A stretch of 64,000 bases of DNA from Brasilonema sennae CENA114 (GTDB taxonomy: Bacteria; Cyanobacteriota; Cyanobacteriia; Cyanobacteriales; Nostocaceae). The notes below the pieces were generated by a model. It was given only the letters and a program-made list of their open reading frames with translations, did no database searches and was not told where the DNA came from. A program made the translations under genes and the position numbers. Of this stretch, positions 18,791 to 25,584 are shown piece after piece (positions within the stretch are counted from its first letter, which is position 1; the number at the start of each line of letters is the position of its first letter). The DNA lies in the NCBI RefSeq assembly GCF_006968745.1, contig NZ_CP030118.1, positions 6,964,284-7,028,283 on the forward strand. Reading direction: 5' to 3'.

Positions 18791-19759
18791 ATGCAGAACA
18801 TTCACACCAAACTTCAAAAATTTTCTCTTACTCAAGAAGAGCTAATAAAGTTTCATGAGCAAGGGTATATAGGTCCGTTTACTTTATACGAACCCGAAGA
18901 GATGAAAGCATTGTGGCAGAAAGAACGCCGTATTATGCTTGATCGGAGCAAAGCTGTCTATAAGGACGACAAAGCAGTTTCAGGAGTAACTAATATTTCA
19001 AACTATGATCGCCATCTCGATGTTTCTTTTTTGGCAGATCATGTCTGTCGTCCAGAAATCGTTGATAGAGTCAGCAGTATCCTAGGTCCTAATGTTCTAT
19101 GCTGGCGATCTGAGTTTTTCCCTAAGTATCCCGGTGACGAGGGCACAGCTTGGCATCAGGCAGACACTTTTGCTAATGCTTCCGGTTCACCTCAAATTGT
19201 ATGGCCAGAAGCTGAGGACTTTGGCGGCACAATAACTGTGTGGTCAGCTTTTACGGAAGCCACTATAGATAACGGCTGCCTTCAGTTCATCCCTGCCACT
19301 CATCGGACGATGTACTATGACGAAACTAAACGAATGCACTATGATCCAGAGCAGATCAACAACATAAATGAAAACCAGGAGATTAAACGCGGCTTCTTTG
19401 GTTATGATTACCGCGAGTTACAAATCGATCCAGACTGGACACCCGACGAATCAAAAAGCGTGTCAATGGTAATGCGCCCTGGACAATTCATTATTTTCTG
19501 GTCAACACTGATGCATGCTTCGCATCCTCATAGTGGAAAAACAAAAGATATGCGATTGGGTTATGTTGCTCGCTACGTTCCAACCTCTGTAAGAATTTAT
19601 CCTGATACTGAAATAGTGACGGAATATGGTGGAAGTATTGATCTGGAGAAATACGGTGCAGTATTAGTTTCAGGTAAGAATGAGTTCACTCACAATCGTA
19701 TTGCAACCCACACAATGAGAGGCAAACCCTTTAACTGTGGCCTGCATGAAGAAAGATAA
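18791..19759 (+). CDS. SyrB2-like Fe(II)/2-oxoglutarate aliphatic halogenase (copy 1)
   Basis: 322 aa PhyH-fold enzyme. In the metal site the motif is W-H-Q-A-D-T-F (His122, Gln123, Ala124), so the usual Asp/Glu iron ligand is Ala. This is the hallmark of SyrB2-type halogenases, where chloride takes the vacant site. The second His is in STLMHASHP (His242) and the 2-oxoglutarate Arg is probably Arg255 in KDMRLGYVARYVP. The surroundings (FGGTITVWSAFT, NGCLQFIPATH, GFFGYDYRELQID, GQFIIFWSTLMHAS) match what I recall of SyrB2 closely. The expected role is radical chlorination of the methyl group of carrier-bound threonine, giving 4-chloro-Thr on the upstream A-T protein. A hydroxylase would need HxD/E, which is absent. 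Confidence 0.93.
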   Translation: MQNIHTKLQKFSLTQEELIKFHEQGYIGPFTLYEPEEMKALWQKERRIMLDRSKAVYKDDKAVSGVTNISNYDRHLDVSFLADHVCRPEIVDRVSSILGPNVLCWRSEFFPKYPGDEGTAWHQADTFANASGSPQIVWPEAEDFGGTITVWSAFTEATIDNGCLQFIPATHRTMYYDETKRMHYDPEQINNINENQEIKRGFFGYDYRELQIDPDWTPDESKSVSMVMRPGQFIIFWSTLMHASHPHSGKTKDMRLGYVARYVPTSVRIYPDTEIVTEYGGSIDLEKYGAVLVSGKNEFTHNRIATHTMRGKPFNCGLHEER

Positions 19760-19983
19760 GTAGAACAACTAAATTCAACGAAATTATAATCTAGGTTGGG
19801 GAGCCAGCCCTGTTCGCGCAGCGTCGCACTTTGTGCCATAGGAGGGTTTCCCTCCCTAGGGGACTGGCGTTTGAGAGACTCTCACCCAACAATGGTATGG
19901 TTTCGGTGGGTAACGCTTGCCATGAAACCATACTACAAATAATTAAGTTGCTCTAGTTAATCTTTGTGACTGAGGTGGAATAC
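19760..19983. other. Spacer with two palindromic repeats before the cupin gene (copy 1)
   Basis: 224 bp. It contains a dispersed palindrome around 19839-19862 (GGAGGGTTTCCCTCC form, related to one at about 50850) and a further inverted pair GTATGGTTTC / GAAACCATAC at about 19895-19933. It may reduce or end transcription between the halogenase and the cupin, or simply be repeat invasion. Confidence 0.45.
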
Positions 19984-20355
19984 ATGAACCAAATTGCTAG
20001 TGAAAAAGTGGAATTAGCAGAAAAGTTTAGCTTGATCGATAAATATTGGTCTCCAAAAATTGTCGGTGAACTAAACGGTCAGTATGTCAAGCTGGCAAAG
20101 TTTAAGGGTGAGTTTGTCTGGCATCAACATGATAATGAGGATGAATTATTTCTTGTTGTCAAAGGGGTATTAAAAATTAAGTTGTCAGATCGGGAGCTTA
20201 CGTTGCGAGAAGGAGATTTTGCTGTCATTCCTAGAGGTGTTCAGCACCTTCCGATTGCTGATGAAGAAGTTCAAGTCCTTATGTTTGAACCAAAATCTAC
20301 GATCAATACTGGCGAGGTGACGAATGAGCTTACAACTGACTGTGAATGGATCTGA
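19984..20355 (+). CDS. Small cupin-domain protein (copy 1)
   Basis: 123 aa from the ATG at 19984, chosen because GAGGTGG lies 6 nt before it; a GTG at 19966 would add six residues without a ribosome binding site. Single cupin_2 barrel: motif 1 FVWHQHDNEDELFLVVKG supplies His-x-His and Glu metal ligands and motif 2 GDFAVIPRGVQHLP the second His. Its end overlaps the next gene, so the two are translationally coupled. Small cupins of this type may be isomerases, dioxygenases or metal/ligand sensors; none is documented in the SyrB1/B2/C system, so its job here is open. Confidence 0.8.
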   Translation: MNQIASEKVELAEKFSLIDKYWSPKIVGELNGQYVKLAKFKGEFVWHQHDNEDELFLVVKGVLKIKLSDRELTLREGDFAVIPRGVQHLPIADEEVQVLMFEPKSTINTGEVTNELTTDCEWI

Positions 20356-21613
20356 TTATCCTGTAGACAAAAAAACTGAATATGTAGACAGGCGGGAAGT
20401 TATGAATCAAGAAACCAAACAAGCAGTCGCAGACCTTACAAAGGCTTTACTTTCTGTAAGTACATTAGTAAATGCACTTGAAGACTCTGTGCGTGTTTCA
20501 ACTGTATTGAACGGAAAGTTTACCTCAGAGTTAGGTGGATTTAGCTGTTCAACTAACAGTTTCGGAATCAAAGACTTGTTAAACAAAATTACTACACGGC
20601 TCGATATGCGCCAACTAGAATTTTGTCCCAAGATTTTACATAATATGACTACATTCGAGCATGTGGTTAGCAATCGGTTGGCTCTTACTCCAGACTATTG
20701 GTCTAATTTTCAAGCGCCAATGGAGTTACTATCAAATGTGGATGAAATTGTTGATGAAGTTGTCAATCATAGCCTTGAATCCTATTTCAAGCGCTCAGAG
20801 GTTATTTCCTTCGATGGTGCTTTGTTGAGAGCATATGCAGGAGGAGTGGCTAATGGAAAAGTGGTTATCATTGTGCCACCCTGTGGCATGCCTGTTGAAT
20901 TATGTGAGTACTGGGTGCACTATTTGTCACAGGAGCATTATGTGATTACATGGGAAAGCCGTGGTCTATTTGGAAAAACTGAAAATTTCGACGCTCTGGG
21001 CTATGATGTTTTTTCTCAAGCAAAAGATTTGTTTGCTGTAATGGATTACTTTGGCATTGATTGCAGTCATGTAATGGGTTTGTGTGGTGGAGCGGCGATC
21101 GCACTAACAGCAGCATCATTACAACCAGAGCGAGTATCATCGCTTAGTCTGTGGCATGGTGATTTTGAACTCGGTGATAATTGCCAAAAAACTCGACACC
21201 AGAAAGATTTACAAATACTGATGTCTATGGCTGGAAGTAATCGAACTCAGGCTGCATCATTACAGAAATTGTTTGCTCAGCCAGCCATCCTAGAAAATAT
21301 ACCTATGCATTTGGCTCATCTAATACTCTACCCGTATGTAACTGGAGAGCTGTTTTTCCGTTATGGTAAACTGAACGGGAGCATAATGAATGCCGACATA
21401 ATACCTTTTTTAAATAAGGTATTGCAGCCTACGTTGGTAGTGACAAGCAAAGATGACACTACGGCTCATCCAGAAGGCTCTTTGTTTGTAGCTGACAAGC
21501 TCTCAAATGCGACTCTACATATAGAGTTACATGGTGACCACATTTCCTTGTTTAGCGCTGAATCAAATCTTACCAAGCTAGCTACAAAGTTTATTCGTGA
21601 TGAAGCCTTATAG
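20324..21613 (+). CDS. SyrC/CmaE-like aminoacyl carrier-to-carrier transferase (copy 1)
   Basis: 429 aa alpha/beta-hydrolase fold protein with an N-terminal helical extension. The nucleophile elbow is M-G-L-C-G-G, so the nucleophile is Cys254 rather than Ser; Asp is in TSKDDTTAH and His in LHGDHISLF. Cys nucleophiles are established for SyrC and CmaE, which move chlorinated aminoacyl groups from a stand-alone A-T protein onto a carrier domain of the synthetase. The gene order (A-T, halogenase, this protein) fits that role exactly. The ATG at 20324 has GAGGTG 5 nt upstream and overlaps the cupin by 32 bp; an alternative ATG at 20402 would put the Cys at 228, near Cys224 of SyrC. Confidence 0.85.
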   Translation: MSLQLTVNGSDYPVDKKTEYVDRREVMNQETKQAVADLTKALLSVSTLVNALEDSVRVSTVLNGKFTSELGGFSCSTNSFGIKDLLNKITTRLDMRQLEFCPKILHNMTTFEHVVSNRLALTPDYWSNFQAPMELLSNVDEIVDEVVNHSLESYFKRSEVISFDGALLRAYAGGVANGKVVIIVPPCGMPVELCEYWVHYLSQEHYVITWESRGLFGKTENFDALGYDVFSQAKDLFAVMDYFGIDCSHVMGLCGGAAIALTAASLQPERVSSLSLWHGDFELGDNCQKTRHQKDLQILMSMAGSNRTQAASLQKLFAQPAILENIPMHLAHLILYPYVTGELFFRYGKLNGSIMNADIIPFLNKVLQPTLVVTSKDDTTAHPEGSLFVADKLSNATLHIELHGDHISLFSAESNLTKLATKFIRDEAL

Positions 21614-21620
21614 TAGTTGA

Positions 21621-21842
21621 GTGGCTGATCAGCAAAAGGATGAAGCTGAATCCAGATCAATTCACATCATCTCCGGCTATTTCAGAGATCATCGACTAGA
21701 CCTCAGGCAATTTGTCATGGATATCGTTCGTACGGGGGATAGGAATGTTCCTTTGTACTTGCGTTTGGCAGACAGAAACAAAGCCGATAAGGCAGTGTTT
21801 TCCCAGTTGATGAAGGATTTTCAATGGCACAAAGCACTTTAG
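21621..21842 (+). pseudogene. IS1634-like transposase fragment (copy 1)
   Basis: A 73-codon open stretch reading HIISGYFRDHRLDLRQFVMD, then VPLYLRLADRNKADKAVFSQLMKDF (read in parts). This matches the central part of IS1634-type transposases (GYSRDHRPDLKQF... VPLFLRVADGNEADQAVFAQ, from memory). Both the start and the C-terminal catalytic part are missing. It overlaps the MFS start by 19 bp, showing an insertion sequence once occupied this junction. Confidence 0.75.
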
Positions 21843-23140
21843 ATCGCAGGATGCTGGTTTTTGCACTCATCTGGTTGGGGCAACTTGTATCACTGTTTGG
21901 CTCTGGTCTGACCAGTTTCGCATTGGGCATCTGGGTGTACCAGCGCACTGGCTCGGCGACGCAGTTTGCGCTCATTTCCTTGTTCACTACCCTACCAGGT
22001 ATCCTGATATCACCACTAGCAGGTGCGCTTGTGGATCGCTGGGATCGTCGCTGGACGATGATACTTAATGATGCTGGGGCAGGCTTCAGCACATTGCTCA
22101 TGGCACTGCTACTTTTTGCTAATCAGTTGAATGTTTGGCAGATCTTCTTAGGAATTAGTGCCATTTCTACCTTTAACGCCTTTCAGTTACCAGCCTATAC
22201 TGTCGCAACGACCTTGCTCGTTCCCAAGCAACACCTTGGTCGCGCTAGCGGTATGGTGCAAGTCGCAGATGCAACAGCGCAGATTCTATCACCAACGGTG
22301 GCGGGTCTTTTAGTTGTGACGCTCCACATCCAAGGTGTAATGCTGATTGATGTCGCCACCTTTGCTTTCTCTCTCGTTACACTGCTGCTCGTTCGATTTC
22401 CCCGACCTGAAACTACCACCGAAGGTAAAAAAGGGCAGGGAACGCTTTTGCATGAATCTGCTTATGGTTGGTCTTATATCACCGCACGACCCGGATTACT
22501 GGGGTTATTGATCTTCTTTGCTGGTAGCAATTTCGTCATGGGAGTTGTCAGCGTGTTGGTTACGCCCCTAGTGCTGGCATTCGGTCCCGTCGCCCTGCTT
22601 GGCACAGTGCTATCCGTTGGTGGCAGTGGAATGCTGCTCGGTAGTTTGGTAATGACCGTTTGGGGCGGTGGCAAGCGCCGCATCTACAATGTCCTAACCT
22701 TCACATTCTTAGGTGGGTTATGCATTTTCTTTTCTGGACTCCGACCCTCTGTCCCTGTCTTCTTTTTTACTGCATTTTTTTACTTCTTTGGCATACCCCT
22801 GATCAACGGCTCGAGTCAGGCTATCTGGCAGAGCAAGGTACCGCCTGATGTACAGGGACGAGTTTTTGCCGTGCGGCGAATGATTGCCTCGGCATCTTTG
22901 CCACTTGCGTATGTCATTGCAGGACCGTTGGCAGACCGAGTATTCGAGCCACTGCTTGCTGTTGGCGGACCTCTAGCTGGAAGTATTGGAAAGATTATTG
23001 GCGTAGGAAAAGGATACGGCATTGCCCTATTGTTTGTTGTGATGGGAGTACTCACTGTGGTGGCAACAGTTGGGGGTTATTTGTATCCTCGTCTAAGGCT
23101 GGTGGAGGATGAACTGCCGGATGCATTGCAAAACATTTAG
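21824..23140 (+). CDS. MFS exporter, DHA3/MefA-like (copy 1)
   Basis: 438 aa with about 12 hydrophobic segments and the MFS motif-A equivalent GALVDRWDRR in the first cytoplasmic loop. The overall pattern is that of MFS_3 (macrolide-efflux type) transporters, which are common next to cyanobacterial peptide synthetases. It is the probable exporter of, or self-resistance pump for, the lipopeptide. Base composition is visibly more GC-rich than the synthetase genes, consistent with separate recruitment. Its start lies inside a transposase remnant, so its native promoter may have been lost and it probably depends on read-through from upstream. Confidence 0.88.
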   Translation: MAQSTLDRRMLVFALIWLGQLVSLFGSGLTSFALGIWVYQRTGSATQFALISLFTTLPGILISPLAGALVDRWDRRWTMILNDAGAGFSTLLMALLLFANQLNVWQIFLGISAISTFNAFQLPAYTVATTLLVPKQHLGRASGMVQVADATAQILSPTVAGLLVVTLHIQGVMLIDVATFAFSLVTLLLVRFPRPETTTEGKKGQGTLLHESAYGWSYITARPGLLGLLIFFAGSNFVMGVVSVLVTPLVLAFGPVALLGTVLSVGGSGMLLGSLVMTVWGGGKRRIYNVLTFTFLGGLCIFFSGLRPSVPVFFFTAFFYFFGIPLINGSSQAIWQSKVPPDVQGRVFAVRRMIASASLPLAYVIAGPLADRVFEPLLAVGGPLAGSIGKIIGVGKGYGIALLFVVMGVLTVVATVGGYLYPRLRLVEDELPDALQNI

Positions 23141-23301
23141 CATCGTTCCACTCTGCCCTGCTTAAGGCTATCAACGCAGAGGAACTTTCCGCTATTCTGT
23201 TACGACTGAATGCAACGCCTGCATGACCAGTTGCAACCAAAGGCACAAGTTCAAAACCAAAATTGCCGAAAAAGTGGCGAGCATCGCTGTATGAAAAATC
23301 G

Positions 23302-23346
23302 GTAGGGTGTTAATCAAAACTAACAAAATGAGGCCACCCTACTTTT
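23302..23346 (+). terminator. Putative terminator between MFS and peptidase genes (copy 1)
   Basis: GTAGGGTG (23302-23309) and CACCCTAC (23335-23342) form an 8-bp stem with a 25-nt loop followed by TTTT. The loop is long, so the call is moderate. Confidence 0.4.
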
Positions 23347-23382
23347 GGGTATAAGACCATATCAAAACCAGGGTAACTGAGC

Positions 23383-25584
23383 ATGAAAAAGATGAAAATC
23401 GTTACCTTTTTGTTAATTCTCTTTTTTGCATTCATTGGGGTTTACCAGCTAAATCCTCCCGCCGCAGCACCCATAAACGCACCTCTAGCGGAGTTTTCTT
23501 CTGGTCGTGCGATGAAACACCTTGAGGCGATCGCCCAAAAACCTCACCCAATTGGTTCACCTGAACACACAAAAGTACGCGATTACATCTTACAAGAATT
23601 GACCGCTCAGGGACTTAGCCCAACAGTTCAGAAAACAACGGTTGTCAACCCTAGATGGGGTACTCCATTTGTAGCCGGAACTGTACATAATATTATTGCC
23701 AGACTACAAGGAACAAATAACACTAAGGCTATTTTAGTTGCCGCTCACTACGACTCAGTGCCAAACGGTTCTGGTGCCAGTGATGATGGTGCTGCTGTCG
23801 TGGCAATGCTAGAAACTATTAGAGCTTTAAGAGCAGGTTCACCCTTAAGAAATGATGTTATTTTTCTCATCAGTGATGGTGAAGAACCAGGGCTTTTAGG
23901 AGCAAAAGCTTTTGTAGATGAACATCCTTGGGCTAAAGATGTTGGACTTGTGCTCAATTTTGAAGCCCGTGGAAATAACGGTGCTTCAGTAATGTTTGAA
24001 ACTAGCAGTGATAATGGATGGCTGATTCAGGAGTTTGCTAAAGCCGCCACCCATCCAGTTGCCAATTCACTCACTTATAGCATTTATAAGCTTTTGCCAA
24101 ATGATACCGATTTAACGATGTTCAAACAGGCGGGATTTCCTGGATTTAATTTTGCTTATTTGAATGGTGTCATTCATTATCACACTTTTTCTGACAATCT
24201 GGAAAATATTGATCAGCGCAGCCTCCAGCACCACGGCGACTATGCCTTGGCTTTGACACGTCATTTTGGCAACTTAGATTTAAAAGATACAAAAAAAAGC
24301 GATTGTGTCTATTTTGACATCTTAGGCTTAGCTCTTATTCACTACCCCAGTCTGTGGGTTGCTCCTTTGACAGTTTTTGTAGTTTTATTATTTGTTGGGG
24401 TGGTGGTACTCGGTTTTAGAAGAAAGCAGTTGACGTTCTCTGGTATTAGTTTAGGCTTTCTTGCTTTTGTGTTAAGTATTGTCAGTGCTTCGCTGATTGT
24501 GACACTTACCTGGTGGATGATAGGGAGCTTGCACAGTGGGTATAAAGCATTTCCTCAGGGCGATACTTATAACAGCCAATTTTACATGTTAAGCTTTGTA
24601 GCCCTCACCATTGCCATTACCTCAGGTCTTTATGTTTGGTTCCGCAAAAAGATAAGTATACAAAACTTAACACTTGGCGCATTGCTTTGGTGGCTGATAT
24701 TTATGGTGCTGACTAGCGTGTATTTGCCCGGTGCTAGTTATCTATTTACATGGCCGCTACTGTTTAGTCTTGTAGGATTGGGGTTTATATTTGCTGACAA
24801 TCGGGATTGTGCCAAGGTCAAACGCTTGGTAGTCCTAACTGCTTGCGCCATTCCAGGCATCATCCTGCTTGCTCCCACAATTTACTTGGTATTCGTCGCA
24901 CTTACCCTAGAATTGTCTTTTGTGGTAATGGTTCTGGTCGTGCTACTACTTGGATTGCTAATTCCCCACCTTTGCCTGATGGCAATTCCAAACAAATGGT
25001 TGTTGCCCACCGCTTCAATACTGGTAAGTTTAAGTTTTATTGTCCTCGGTAGCTTAACAGCAGGTTTTGACGCTAGCCATCCCAAACCAAACAGTATCTT
25101 TTATGGTTTGAATGCCGACACAAGGAAAGCAATCTGGGCGAGTGCTGATAAACAACCAGACGAGTGGACATCCCAGTTCCTTTCTAAGGATACAGAACAA
25201 ACTAAATTAGCTGAATATTTTCCTACAGTCTCAAGGAAATTTCTCAAAAGTCAGGCTCCTGTAGTACAACTGACTACACCCCTAATCGAGCCACTCAGTA
25301 ACGACGTGCGTGATGGCACCAGAACTGTACGTATGCGTATTACCTCGCCTCGCCAAGCACGTATTATACGTATATACTTAGACTCAAATACAGAAGTTCT
25401 CGGGGCAGCACTGAATGGGAAGAAAATCGACAACTATACAAGTGATCGCACTGCCTCTGCAAAGGAGTGGGGTTTCAATTATTTTGCCCTTCCTAAAGAA
25501 GGTATAGAGCTAACTTTGGCAGTAAAGAAGGTTGGTTTGAGTACAGTACAGACCTTTTTGACCAGTCCACGATTGTCCAGATGA
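23383..25584 (+). pseudogene. M28 membrane peptidase, 3' end replaced at duplication seam (copy 1 chimera)
   Basis: 733 codons: 715 match the intact copy at 35205, then 18 foreign residues are read out of frame from the synthetase C-domain sequence. The last 52 native residues are lost. The catalytic domain (His122, Asp134/135, Glu167/168, Glu194, His in YHTFSDN) and all membrane helices are kept, so it may still fold. Its TGA stop (25582-25584) overlaps the ATG of the truncated synthetase. Confidence 0.85.

Larger units (their letters stand above)
13706..25527. repeat. Tandem duplication unit, copy 1 (11,822 bp)
   Basis: Begins within the C1 tail of the A-less synthetase and ends within the M28 peptidase gene. 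Every predicted product and every spacing recurs at +11,822. I compared breakpoints and many stretches directly but not every base. The base before the unit (A13705) differs from the base before copy 2 (G25527), which fixes the left edge. Confidence 0.93.

Noticed and set aside
18791..19759. Ordinary phytanoyl-CoA-type hydroxylase
   Set aside because: The metal site reads His-Gln-Ala, not His-x-Asp/Glu, and the flanks match SyrB2-type halogenases.
19966..19983. GTG as start of the cupin gene
   Set aside because: The ATG 18 bp later has a GAGGTGG at ideal distance, whereas the GTG has none.
20324..21613. Type II editing thioesterase or simple esterase
   Set aside because: The nucleophile is Cys in GLCGG, not Ser in GxSxG, and the neighbours are an A-T protein and a halogenase, pointing to the SyrC/CmaE group.
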